Shown: positions 13,515 through 24,600 of the stretch, in pieces | Layout of the letters: every line of letters begins with the position of its first letter | How positions within the stretch are numbered: the stretch's first letter is position 1 | Assembly (NCBI GenBank): GCA_003344405.1 | Contig: NOWV01000030.1 | Span: forward strand, 124,001 to 188,000 | Direction: 5' to 3' | From: Trichoplax sp. H2 | Lineage: Eukaryota; Placozoa; Uniplacotomia; Trichoplacea | DNA: 64,000 nt | Made by a program: the position numbers and the translations under genes | Notes under the pieces: generated by a model | What the model was told of the DNA's origin: nothing | Seen by the model: the letters and a program-made list of their open reading frames with translations, nothing else | Database searches by the model: none

Positions 13515-14232
13515 AAGGAGCAGTGAAGCAAAATCGATTTCCTACAATACCACTAGCTTAGCCATTATTCTTATCTAGTTTTGTCTAGAATAGTAAAGAA
13601 AATCCATTTTCTACTTTCCTATTATAAACTGCTAGCATAGCCATTATTTCTATCCAGCGCTGATTCATAAGCTCAGTTTTATAACAGCGGAGCAAAATCC
13701 ATTTTGTGCTTTTCTATAATTTTGCTCGCTTAGCCATTATTCTATCCAGTTATGTGTTAAAACAGCAAAGCAAAATTCCTCTTTTGCTTACCCATAATAT
13801 TACTCTCTTAGTCACTATTCCTATCTTATTCTGTTATACTGAGGTATAATTAGTATTCAGCATTCCATCAACCATTATTCTTGTCCAGTTCTGTTTTATA
13901 ACAGCAAAGCCATATTCATTATTTGCCTTTTTAGAATATAAATAGCATAGCCAGTATTCCTATCTAGTTCTGTTTGATAACAGTGAAGAAAAATCCACTG
14001 TTTAATTTCTTCAGAATACGACGAGTATAACTATTATTCCTATTTAGCCTTATTTGATCAATTCTGCTTTATAACGGTAAAGAAAGATCCATTTCCTAAT
14101 TTCTTAGAATACGATGTGCATAGCTATTATTTCTCATCCAGTTCTGTTTTACAACAGTAAAGTAAAATTGATTTTTTTACCTTTCTAGAATACTACAAGC
14201 ATAGCCATTCTTCTAACCCCGTTCTGATCATC
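13515..14232. repeat. Tandem repeat, unit about 85-90 bp, about 8 copies
   Basis: The repeated order is CAGTTCTGTTTTATAACAG, a (C/T)AAAG(C/A)AAAATCCATTT block, a TTTCTAGAATA(C/T) block, and AGCATAGCCATTATTCCTATC. The array ends about 90 bp before the GPCR start codon, so it forms the receptor's immediate upstream flank. Copies are diverged and show no coding frame. Confidence 0.8.
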
Positions 14233-14319
14233 GGTTGCTAATAACTACCATTGCATGATTCTACTTCTTTTCATCACTGATTGCGATCTTGGAGCTACCA
14301 TTAATTCTTCACTGACGCC

Positions 14320-15318
14320 ATGGCAAGTATATTGACTAATGAATCTTCGACATTCATGCCTACTATCGCCAATAATCGAACCAGGCCAGCGCCAGCCTAC
14401 GTTCTTGATCCTTATTTAATTATTATGACTAGTGTTGGAATTTCTATTATTATTGTCAATACAGCATTTCTGATGATTATCCTTCTCTATCGCCAACTAC
14501 GTACTACTCCTAACGTTATTATGTGTAGCATGTCGGTGTCCAGCATTTTGTTCGCTCTCATTTACTTAATTCCTCGCTACTTTCCGGCCAGTGTCGACTT
14601 AATATGCAAGTTATTACCTTTTATCGGCCTATCATTAGCTTTAATCATTAATCTACATCAATGTGTTATTAGCTGCCATCGTTATATGGCTGTCGCCAAT
14701 CCACTTACTCATCGTCGCCATATGACCAAACGTCATATTGCTATTATATTAGTTTTAGTTTGGTTATTGCCATTTATCTCTAGCTCTATACCAGCCATAT
14801 TTTATCAACCTCTTAATGAGGGTTTTTGCAGAGTGTTCGGTTATGATGCAACGCCTAAACTTATCTTTTATAGCTCCATGTACACCATCTTTTTCTACTT
14901 GCCCTTATCTATCATTTTGTTCGGCTATATTTATATCCATATTACAGCTTTGATACTACCCAAAGATAGAAAGTTATTGAAACGAGGCTGTTGGAAATAT
15001 CGTATTCATCGCCATCGTCGTGTCTTAATCCATACAGCAATTATTATTGAATTGCATGCACTATGTTGGGTACCATTTATTACCGTTACTATTGCTTGGT
15101 ATGGTGGCTTTACTATACCTAATTTTCGTGTCTTAGCCGAGGTTTTGCGCAATATTGCATTAAGCTATCCAGTGATCAACCCTTTGGTCTATGCTTATTG
15201 TACATCTGGTATTCGTCGACGTATTTTAAATTTAATAGGTTACGAGAGCGCAAAGAGACCGTCTACCTTACGATCAACGGGTTTAGAATCCTCGTTAGCC
15301 TCTGGAGTAATGGGCTAA
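14320..15318 (+). CDS. Rhodopsin-family (class A) G-protein-coupled receptor, single exon, 332 aa
   Basis: This is a seven-helix plasma-membrane receptor; the ligand cannot be named. Helices are visible at about residues 33-58, 67-87, 97-122, 140-162, 181-211, 235-260 and 270-293. Class A landmarks are Asn47 in helix 1, the Cys96/Cys170 disulfide pair, HRY at 120-122 in place of DRY, CWVP at 249-252 in helix 6, and NPLVY at 287-291 in helix 7. The short N-terminus has two N-glycosylation sequons (Asn7, Asn19). Intracellular loop 3 is short and basic, and the C-tail is rich in Ser/Thr. Two family-defining positions are changed: the helix-2 aspartate is Ser (about residue 75), and the helix-6 residue usually Phe is His246. 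The start lies in a good context (GACGCCATGG). Intronless receptors are usual for this class. An AATAAA-rich stretch near 15,490 could serve as polyadenylation signal. The orphan assignment is firm at superfamily level only. Confidence 0.93.
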   Translation: MASILTNESSTFMPTIANNRTRPAPAYVLDPYLIIMTSVGISIIIVNTAFLMIILLYRQLRTTPNVIMCSMSVSSILFALIYLIPRYFPASVDLICKLLPFIGLSLALIINLHQCVISCHRYMAVANPLTHRRHMTKRHIAIILVLVWLLPFISSSIPAIFYQPLNEGFCRVFGYDATPKLIFYSSMYTIFFYLPLSIILFGYIYIHITALILPKDRKLLKRGCWKYRIHRHRRVLIHTAIIIELHALCWVPFITVTIAWYGGFTIPNFRVLAEVLRNIALSYPVINPLVYAYCTSGIRRRILNLIGYESAKRPSTLRSTGLESSLASGVMG

Positions 15319-15588
15319 AGTCTTATTTAAATATACTTTGATTTCATCAAGCACGAAATTGGATCTCATTATACACGATATTTTCTACTACTACTGGACT
15401 GAATATCGCTCATGAAAAGGAATCATAGCTCATACAAAGTTATGGATTGAACTCGTTGGGATAATTGTACACTTTGTAGCCGATTCCTAAAAATAAATAA
15501 AATAAGAAATGAATAAAAATCAGTATTTTGCACTTGTAGCTATCAAGTTAATCATATCAAAATGTTAACAATTATATTCGTTCTTTCT
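15319..15588. other. 3' flank of the GPCR
   Basis: AT-rich non-coding sequence with overlapping AAATAAATAAAATAAG near 15,490, the likely 3' end region of the receptor transcript. Nothing else is seen. Confidence 0.4.
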
Positions 15589-15589
15589 T

Positions 15590-16110
15590 AAAAGTGATCT
15601 ATTCCATTACTGTTAAACGTTACAAACGATTTATTTATCCTTTAGTGGATTGCCTTCTATCTAGAGTTCCAATGGATGAAAATCTTAACGAAAATGTTCA
15701 ATTGTGTATTCTATTGCTAATGGAGAAAGTAAATCTTTTAACGAATATTCGAGATTGGCGTCCTATCATCACTTTAACAAATTGATGGATTAATTTCAAT
15801 TGCTTAATTATTTGATTGTTACGACTACTGCAGTACCTACTACACTATTAATTCAAGATAATCTTTAATCTATCGTACGATATAATTGATACTAAATGAA
15901 ACTAAGAACAGCTTCAGTCCGATTTTACTATCAAAATAGTTAATAAAATGCTTTATTGATAGATATATCTTGCTGGAAGATAGAGCTGATGATAGTACTG
16001 CATTAAACGACATTGACAATCTTCTGTTAATACTATAATCTGATTGAGGTATCCGTTAATTATTATTACTTTAAACTAAAATGGTGATGATTCAATAGAA
16101 GCAATTTATA
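15590..16110 (+). mobile_element. Decayed LINE-like reverse transcriptase fragment
   Basis: A 63-codon frame (15594-15785) ends with a peptide containing LLTNIRDWRPIITLTN. It resembles the start of LINE reverse transcriptases, where an I-x-L-(I/L)-x-K segment precedes (N/D)WRPI(S/T)LxN and then DYK. The upstream part also has the hydrophobic spacing of the RT fingers. After the stop codon, short pieces reminiscent of later RT blocks (a DNIDNLL-like block near 15,995 and a DSIE-like block near 16,090) occur in shifting frames. These later matches are weak. It is a broken relic: stops and frameshifts interrupt it, and no endonuclease domain or ends are seen. Confidence 0.45.
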
Positions 16111-18348
16111 GTTCTATACTTTATTATTCAGCATAATTTCAACGTTTTGTATGCTATTAGTAAAGAATCGTTAGATCACGAAATACCCCTTCAAATTAGA
16201 ATAAATTGTAGGCTGCGATTGAGCGTTTAAAAATTAAAACTGAAATTATTATATTTCGTTAGTATAACTACTCAGAAAATTTGATCATAATTTATTACCA
16301 GCTATCGTATGGCGATCTATGTCGCCGTAAAAAATCTTTCTATAAGATTGGAGGTTATCATAATTACTTTTCATTGCATCTAGACCGTATATAATTGAAT
16401 AATAATTGCTTGGTTTGTCAAGATAAACATTTCCACTGCAATAAATCGATGAATAATTATAATTTATTTATTAATGTCCTTATGGATTATGCTCAAGTAT
16501 TCATACAGGATAGTTTACCTTCACGCTTTATAATTCGTATATTAAAGTAATAAAGATTCTATTCGTCAAATCTTCAATGGCTGTTTGCGCAATGGGCTAG
16601 CTCGGTTTATAATATTGGGTAGTAAAATCGAAAAGTAGAAAATTTTATTCTAAATAAACAGATTTACAGATGATATACTACTTCTTGGCTAAGGTCTCAG
16701 GTATTGGTTATGAGATTAGATTACTACAAACGTATTTGGCTTTAGGTCCCAAATAAAATAAAGTTATTGCCAATTATCTTTAATTTTTGAAACAGCTAAA
16801 TGGAATAGTAACTGTTACGAGATAATCTGCCAATAAACTCCATGAATCTGATAACATAGCTGAAGAGCGAGTGGAGAAAGACGGTCAGCAAACGCAATAG
16901 AGACTAATAAAACACATACCTATTAGTAATTAATTAATTTATACATCTGAGGCTTACTCAGGAATTATAGGTTTTATGCAACACCATAGAGTCACGAATT
17001 TAGTCGATTAGCTTCTTACTGAGTACTATCATGTAATGACTTGTTCATGACAACTTTGTATCGTAGTGATATATGTCGTTTACTACATATGGTATATCTA
17101 ACATATGTAATTAATTCACAAATGTACTGTGCATTTTTCTTGGTAAATGGACTAATATTCTACTCCTTGAATAATCCCATTGGGTATGCCCGTAACAATG
17201 TCTTATAATTGACCATCTTCGTCTAGGATAAATTACCACGTTATCTCTTACGTGTACAGTAGTTTCTTTAATATAGTATTCCGTTTTGCAGCAACATACG
17301 AGTAGGATAGAAAATTACAATTTAACAAGCACTGTTTTCACTAACTTTATAAAAACACATAAATAATTATACGTAGGTGGGGCTTAGGATAAATTTATAC
17401 GGATGTTGGAATAGATACTCCAAACATTTATTATATCTTCTTGCTAAAGAGGAAGGTGGAAAAACATCGTAGCATTCTAACCATGTCGACAGGAAACAAA
17501 AAAGTCTCAATCAAAACAGTTTTGGAATATTCGAAGCAGTTATTCGGCAATGTAACTGTACAAAAAATTTGATTAATTTTATAAAAAATACAAATTTATA
17601 ATGACGAACTGAGCCAAGAATTGAGAATAGATGCTGTGATTATATTACTAAAATTAGAAAGATTCTTACGATTCACATACGACTATGAAAATTCATTACC
17701 CACTTAATTTGGATTAATATATCAACAGCATTTAGGCGTTTTGGAAATAAGGTAACGATTCCAGTAGATCTGTACGCTAAGATTTATGAAAGAATCTATG
17801 AATGAAGTACTGTCACATTTGTTGTGTTAATAGCAAATATTACTATAAGAAATTATTTCTCACAGTAGTATTATATACAGTAAAATAATTTCTAGTTGCC
17901 TTGGTGTTGTTGCTACATTAATATACACCGATTGTATTTTACCTATTATTGTAGATTGCAGTGTGGTAAATACTCGCATACGATAACATTATTGTAAGCA
18001 TAAGCATTTAATTTTGATATAGTCGCTATAATTAAGTCTTAGGCTGATAAGCATATCAAAAAATTAACTATAGACATTCACTTAAAGAGAACCAAAAATT
18101 TAAGAACGATTACAATAGCTTTATAGATGCTTTATTTTCATCGATTTTGTAAATTTTGCCGCCATAGAATTCTCTCAAGATGATAGAATATCACATCTAA
18201 ATCCATCAGTCTTCGCTCAGGAAAAATATTCAGTTTCGGACAATGAATTGATTGATAAAGTATGGCCTTCGTAATATTTCCATCTTACATCAGTTAAATT
18301 GTCTATTACCAAAACTTTTAAAGGCAATAGCCAAATTTCGATCGGACT
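16111..18348. other. AT-rich DNA, possibly further LINE remnant
   Basis: No intact frame is recognised. Part of it may be the downstream remainder of the decayed reverse transcriptase element, but I could not align later RT blocks with confidence. It lies downstream of the syntaxin stop codon and includes that gene's 3' end. Confidence 0.4.
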
Positions 18349-21300
18349 TTAGGGACTTTGTGTGCTGGGATTTGAATTACCGCTATTATTACTAGAATTG
18401 TTTACGGTAGGTACAACAATAGCGACGGTGATAATTATCAGAAGGATAATGACAAGGACAATGATACAAATCAGTTTCTGTAAGAAAATCAGACAAAAAG
18501 TTGGACTTTAATAGAGATTGGCAAAAAATGAAAAGATATTATATCGTTATTAATGAGTACTGTATATCGATAAATTAAATAGACAAACTTTCCGAGCTGC
18601 CGTTTGATAGGTATGAGCTTTACTCAAATCGGTTGTTGCTCTTTGTACGTAATCGACAGTACTAAGAGTATTGTGCTCAATATTGTCTAACATTTCGCCT
18701 TGGCTTTCAACTAGCATGGCCATATCAAGAAACATGTCATGCAATTCCTGTAACAAAAGATTAGCGACAATTTACTATGCTGTGTGACAGGAATTACTGT
18801 GATATAAACCAGGGAATCTAAGATACTATTTGTATTCTAGATGTGAAACTGATGTGCATATCAGCACAATGCTTGTATATTATATTTTAGTACTCTTGTG
18901 ACGTTCTACGTAAGCTATCATCGATAAAAATACTAACTTTAATACTTTTTTCGAGTTTCATAATATCGTCATATCGTTGTTCGATTGCTTCTAAAGCTTT
19001 TTTGGCTTCCTTACTGTCGATCATCATCTATACCATATTACGATATAAATTCATAAATATAGATTGTATAATTGTCATGGAAAGGGGATATGTATAACTA
19101 AATAGTATAAATTTAAGAGACTTGTATCAAGAATAGCTATTTACTATGATATATACAGGTAAAGATAGTAGGTAAAATGACGTCTAGTATAAGATAGAAT
19201 TAACTTACACCATCAGTGAAAACATTAAGATCGCCTTGCTCTAACATTTCTTCAACTTCGTCATCAGTGGTCGTCTTTCCAGCTGGTTATTAAGATTATT
19301 GTTAGTATCATTTACTTCTAGAAATATTATCATTTCCAAGTACATTACAATCGCGGTGAATTTCCATACTTATTTCTAGCTGTCTGACAATACGTGCTTT
19401 GCATTTCTCTCGATGTTCCACTTGCATAGTATTGTAGTCGGACATAAGACTAACTAGACGATTACTAAGCGCTGTAACCTTAATAATTCAAAAAGTATAA
19501 ATGGCAACATTAATCATAGATGATTAAAAGCGAGATGTATGCGACGAGAAGAAATTTATGGGCGATCATTGATAAATGATTGTATCTAGGGTAGATTTAT
19601 GTCATCTCTACAATTACGTTTATGGTATCGCGGTCACAGATCAGCAATTTATCTCAGAAGCCAATAGAATCAATATACGTTACGTCATTGTTATCATAGT
19701 ATATTTGTTCACTAATTTTGTTAGATTTTCAGCAGCACTTTCATGCAAGCAGTGTTGACTCGTATTTCTCCTACCTGTGTTTGCTTTATCCGAAATTCAG
19801 CGGAATGATCATCTTGCCCAATAGTAGCTTCTAAGCCTGTTACATTAATAGATAGACGTATTGACTTGTTAGTACGTAGTTGTTATGATAGGTTGGATAG
19901 GGAAAAGCTGTTGATATTATAGATAAATATTACTAAAAGTAAAGCGTATATTTAAACCTTTTAATTGTGAACGGATTCTTTTGGCCTTAATTTTAATACT
20001 TTCCATATTCTTCTCTAAACTTTCGCGTTTATCTGTGAAAAGGTTCAGATAGTTTATTCAAGTGATGAGACTTTTTACATGATTGATATTTACTGAAATT
20101 AGTGTTGCAAATACGAGAGTGGTATTATAGCAACTGCAGACTGACCAATATCAATGGATTGTCAGGATTAGATAATTATATCGCCTACAAGTAGGTTTTA
20201 CCTTCCGTTACTTTCGGCATTGTTATGAAATCGCTGTAGGCTTTAGCAACTTGGGCGAGGTTGTCTTCGATAGTATCTAATTCCCCTTCGATATGTTCGA
20301 CCTGTAATATGACAGTATAGAAACTTTAATTTCATTTATGGTATTTGGTCGTTCTCTCTTGGCAGATAGTGACTAATATCTGAGAAGGTGTAGACTTGTA
20401 TTTTCGTTTTTAGCCAAGTAATTACGGTATATTGTGTGAGAACTGCATAAGGTAACTGGAGTGAAAGCTATCCAATTACAGTATTCCGTTCTATAGAACG
20501 GAATACTGTACATCATTGCGAGAATTAAAAGAGTGATAACCATTGATTTTACCATTAAATTAACTTGGTGATGATTTCAATTCTTTTCAATTTACTTACA
20601 AATACATTTAGAAACTCTTTTACTAACTTTTAAAGTTTTATTACTGCACATTCATGTGAATTACATCCTATTCCAAGGTAAAATTCATGACACTGATAAC
20701 TACCTGGTTAAAGAAGTCTTCCATGAATGGCACTGGCTCTTCAATGGAGATTTCAATCCCTTTATCGTCGAGTTCTTCATCATCTTGGTTAGCCTGTACC
20801 TGTTCATCATTTATTGGTGTTTTAGTTAGGTTAATCAGGTGTTATTAATTAAATATTGAATTAGGATTATTAAATTAATCGAGATTAGCTCGAGCTGCAG
20901 TCCTGGTAGCGTTAGTAATTTGCTTATTCTGGCTCTATTTGTATTTCTTGTGATCTATCAGAATATTAAGTTGAGGGAGGACGCGTAAAAGTGTTAGCTA
21001 ATTTAATTTTTTAACCCTGAAGATGGGACAGAATGCTTGACAACGATCTATAATTTATAATAGGCTTATTATGCTTGGTAAAGTAAGTCGACCGCGCAGG
21101 GATAAACAAATAAATCGAAATGAAGAAAACGATTGAATTTATGTAGACTGAATGATATTTTTGCTAGTTCTTAAATTGAAAATAATGATGGATTTCGAAA
21201 ATCATTTTACCCTAAGATTACAGTTATACGAATGAGTAATGCCGTCATAAGAGCTGTGACTGATGGGTAATTAATAAGTTATTAACGGATAATTGTTTGT

Positions 21301-22560
21301 TTGGTTAAGTTTGAAAATAGGCCCTTTTTCTTATAAAGCTAGGGATACTTGAGTTGTCGGTGATATTAAGTTCAAACTGCAGAGTGAATCTTCATGGACG
21401 AAATTCAATTGAACTCGGCTTGTGGTGGAGTTACCCAAGTGGTTACTAGCAATGACTGAAGGTTTGAAGAATTTATCGCGGCATTGTCCCTCTTTTGTAA
21501 ATAGTTGGATTTTATGTCACCGTAACTGATATTTCATATTGATAGATTAAAAGCATGGAAGTGAATCATTCATTTCTTGCTATATTGCTATTCAATGGTA
21601 GTTTTAACCTTTTTTATCTTTTATTTTTTTGCATGTTGATAGTGAATGCTAAGTCTAGTCGTTTACGATAATTGTCCAAAAGATGAAGAGTTGATCATTT
21701 TTGATGCGTTTGTTTACAATTTTGTAAGTGTGAAATTTCGTTGACTACCATCATCCATTTAGCGTAGATTATGATGAATAGATAAAGAGAGCTAAGCTAG
21801 AGGAAAAGTAACATTGAAAAGTAGAGCCTGACTTTGACCAAGAAAATGGCTACTCCTATCTACTTCTAACTGTATTTACAGCATAGGCAACAATGGATGC
21901 CATTATCCTAAGTTGATTGGATCAGAGGCTGTTAGGAAAAAAAGTACTATGGCGGTGACTTACTGCTTGATGATAATACTTGTTGTTAGCAAAGTCAATT
22001 AGGTGGCCGTAACTAGTTAGGATCTGGATATCCATGGAGTTGATCTTGACAACAAGAAATGGCTACCCTTGGACATATCCGATAATATGGTACAGTAGTC
22101 TGCACTAGGTCATCCATTTATGTATTGTAATGCATAGACTGTACACTCCATTCTTGCATGATGTGGGAAAATGAAGTGGATAAAGCAGAATGAACTTGCG
22201 CCTAGGCAACGAGTGACTAGAAGGGTGCGTGGTGACTATTTGACTAAAGCTGGCGATTAGACTTCATTAAATTGTCGCCTGTTCATTAGACGTATTTAAT
22301 CATCCTATTGGATGATAGCCCAGAACGTCATGTAGTGTAGAACCTAATAATACAAACATCAGCAAGACTATGACGAATGGCATTGATCATTTAACGACGG
22401 CTACTTGTATCATCCATTTCTTTGAGCCAGATCGATTTTGGTCTCCATCTCTGTCTGTGTGTGTGACATGCCTAGTCACATCTAGAAAAAAAATGATTGG
22501 TTCGCTAGCCTAAGCTAGGTTAATTCATACCGCTTGAATTTCTATCATTCGGTCCTTCAT
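18349..22560 (-). CDS. Syntaxin-1-like t-SNARE (Qa-SNARE), 10 exons, 305 aa
   Basis: A plasma-membrane Qa-SNARE for exocytosis. Exons in transcript order: 22560-22531, 20793-20704, 20301-20202, 20032-19958, 19836-19775, 19478-19370, 19282-19209, 19027-18938, 18747-18589, 18477-18349. The frame closes exactly. Exon 1 encodes [10 protein letters not shown], the N-peptide that binds Munc18 in the syntaxin-1 group. The Habc helices follow (about 35-155), then a linker with TTTDDE, then the SNARE motif (about 190-263) with the central-layer glutamine at Q226 in VESQGEM. A hydrophobic anchor occupies about 265-285. After it is a 20-residue Asn/Ser-rich tail holding N-x-S sequons, where rat syntaxin 1 ends almost at once. 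Introns are short except the first (1.7 kb). The start is chosen because the MKDR-type N-peptide exon splices in phase 0; alternative first exons cannot be excluded. The symbol is left blank because the 1/2/3/4 split is vertebrate-specific. Confidence 0.94.
20477..20510. repeat. Perfect 34-bp palindrome in syntaxin intron 2
   Basis: The sequence from TACAGTATTCCG to its exact reverse complement CGGAATACTGTA reads the same on both strands with no spacer; the centre is CTATAG. It can form a 17-bp hairpin in the pre-mRNA or a cruciform in DNA. It lies between exons 2 and 3 of the syntaxin gene. Its ends contain the TACAGTA/TACTGTA words that are repeated elsewhere in the window. Confidence 0.9.
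20794..22530 (-). other. Syntaxin intron 1 (1.7 kb)
   Basis: AT-rich intron starting at a GTATGA donor (minus strand) and ending at a TACAG acceptor before the ANQDDEE-coding exon. No other gene, repeat array or RNA was recognised in it. Confidence 0.6.
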
Positions 22561-23107
22561 GGTGTTGCTTAGGTCTTGCTATTCAAGAATGGAAAATAAC
22601 TTGTTGAACAACTATCCACACAGATTCTTGCAATGATTTACAAGGTGGGCAAATGGCTGCAATTTGGTCTTTGAAAATTGGCCAGTGAAATTGTGCTGCT
22701 ATCTTCAAAGCAGGTGATGAAGCTTTTGTGACGATTGTGATGGGTCGTCCGTCACCTGCTATGACTGACCGAGCCAACAGCGGATACAATACTGCCTAGA
22801 TACAGCCATCGACTACTCGAAAATTGCACACTTTCTTCTAGTCAAATGACACAACACACACTCATGCCTGAGCGATTTGTGTCTGCGTCCTTTGTTGGCC
22901 GTGATCGACCAGCAGTAGTACGACGTCCACTGTCAGGCGTCAACTTGACTGGCTTCACCACCACCGTTGCTCTCAGCCGTGGCTCAGTGCACTAGGTATG
23001 CTGTTCGGTATACAGACTGCAATGCACCAACTGGCATCCTGTACAGGAGGTTTTTCTTCCTTCTACTGCATGAGTCCATATACAGTACTTCTGCACTACC
23101 AACTCGG
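22561..23107. other. 5' flank of syntaxin, moderately GC-rich
   Basis: This stretch is less AT-rich than its surroundings. A 68-codon minus-strand frame (22789-22583) ends 22 bases before the syntaxin start codon. It could be an upstream ORF if the transcript starts far enough upstream, but it shows no known domain. No promoter element can be assigned. Confidence 0.35.
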
Positions 23108-23581
23108 CAATCCTATTCCAAGGTGTGGTAGGGTGGAGACGCAAATCATCCTACCCTTACATAATCAATAATGTCTTGACATTGGACAGGGAATAAAAAT
23201 CGCCTTCTTAGCTAGAATGGCGTCTACGAACCGCATGACTTGGACGAGTCTTGCATTAAAATCGTCATGATCTTAGGGGAAGAAACCCTCCAACTGTTCC
23301 AATGAAGAAGATTGCAATCCTATTCTAAGGTGTGGTAGGGTGGAGACGCAAATCATCCTACCCTTACATAATCAATAATGTCTTGACATTGGACAGGGAA
23401 TAAAAATCGCCTTATTAGCTAGAATGGCGTCAACGAACTGCTTGACATTGGACAGGGAATAAAAATCGCCTTATTAGCCAGAATGGCGTCTACGAACCGC
23501 ATGACTTGGACGAGTCTTGCATTAAAATCGTCATGATCCTAGGGAAAGGAACCCTCCAACTGTTCCAATGAAGAAGATTGC
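23108..23581. repeat. Near-identical tandem duplication (207 bp) with nested 59-bp duplication
   Basis: Copy 1 spans 23,108-23,314 and copy 2 begins at 23,315. Both start CAATCCTATTC and end AACTGTTCCAATGAAGAAGA followed by TTG. Copy 2 is longer because the 59-bp block beginning CTTGACATTGGACAGGG is itself repeated inside it. Differences are only a handful of bases, so both events are recent. Confidence 0.95.
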
Positions 23582-23659
23582 ACGATTTCATCCCTTCACC
23601 TACATGTGCGTACAGTAGCCCTAACCATTTTGTACCAATGACTTTCTCCACGTCGTTCA

Positions 23660-23791
23660 AGCTGTCCTACTGATACATTATGAGACATACTCGTATTGAC
23701 ATGTCTAAAAAAAAATGAAGTGAGATTGGACGATTTCTTCATTTTTTTTTGAAACATGTCAATACATGTCTACATTATCAGTAAGACAGCT
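23660..23791. repeat. Long fold-back (inverted repeat) hairpin
   Basis: The left arm starts AGCTGTCCTACTGATA and ends AAAAAAAAATGAAG. The right arm is its imperfect reverse complement, starting CTTCATTTTTTTTT and ending TATCAGTAAGACAGCT. Arms are about 56-60 bp and the loop is about 16 bases. The form fits a small fold-back or MITE-like element, but no clear target-site duplication was identified. Confidence 0.85.
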
Positions 23792-23845
23792 CCAACAAAG
23801 TGTACATTGTACAATGTAATTGATGCAAAATGGTTAGCGATAATT

Positions 23846-24020
23846 CTCGTATACGAGTACGCGTATAAAATAATCAAGAATAAAAATTGCAAATTTGAAT
23901 TGTCGCTATGGACTATGGCAGTGTATACATATGCTCGTATACGCGTATATAATACAGTAATTAAAAAAGGTAATCAAAAATTGCAAATTTGAATGGTAGC
24001 TATGGACTATGGCAGTGTAC
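23846..24020. repeat. Tandem duplication, unit about 90 bp
   Basis: Both copies run from CTCGTATAC(G)(A/C)G through an AATCAA(G/A)AA block, AAATTGCAAATTTGAAT and (G/C)CTATGGACTATGGCAGTGTA. The second copy is nearly identical in the last 45 bases. CGTATACGCGTATA words are themselves near-palindromic. Confidence 0.85.
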
Positions 24021-24600
24021 CATAGTCTCTGAGACATCATTCTCTTCTGGCAAGTGAGTAAGGATGGCCTGTTGTAGTGATCAGGCCAGCGTGATATTTT
24101 GTACAGCGTAGTTAAGATCGATTCAGAATTAGCTAAACAAACATCCAGGATAGTAATTAATGAGGAACAACAATTCATTTTATTCCATTACTATATATTC
24201 TAATTAGAAATGATTGGTGGTACAGGTAAATATTCGTTGAATCGTTCCATAGCAACCCTACCACTAGGTCTATCCAAGGTTTACAAAAATAACAATATCA
24301 TTCAACACGATCATGAATCATGATCTGCTCAATACATCAACATCTAGAATACAATTGTACTGCAGAATTCACATGTTATAAATTGTAATTAACTATCGAG
24401 TAGGAATAATAACCCTAAAAGAAAAGTCGATAATATGTTGTCAATATCGTCCACTAAAATAGACTATTGCAAATAGACTGCCATGCCGCATGAAATGAAT
24501 GCAGTCAAGAATAGAGCCAACTACGCCCAGTTCGTGTCCACAGTAGCTTCCACACCCAAAAGCTCAACGACGTTATATCATGAACATAGAAAAAGATCTA
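24021..24600. other. Intergenic DNA without recognised gene
   Basis: A 90-codon minus-strand frame spans 23,906-24,178 and partly reads the preceding repeat, so it is probably chance. Nothing else is recognised. Confidence 0.45.

Noticed and set aside
22583-22789. 68-codon minus-strand frame just upstream of syntaxin
   Set aside because: Could be an upstream ORF, but transcript extent is unknown and the peptide shows no known motif.
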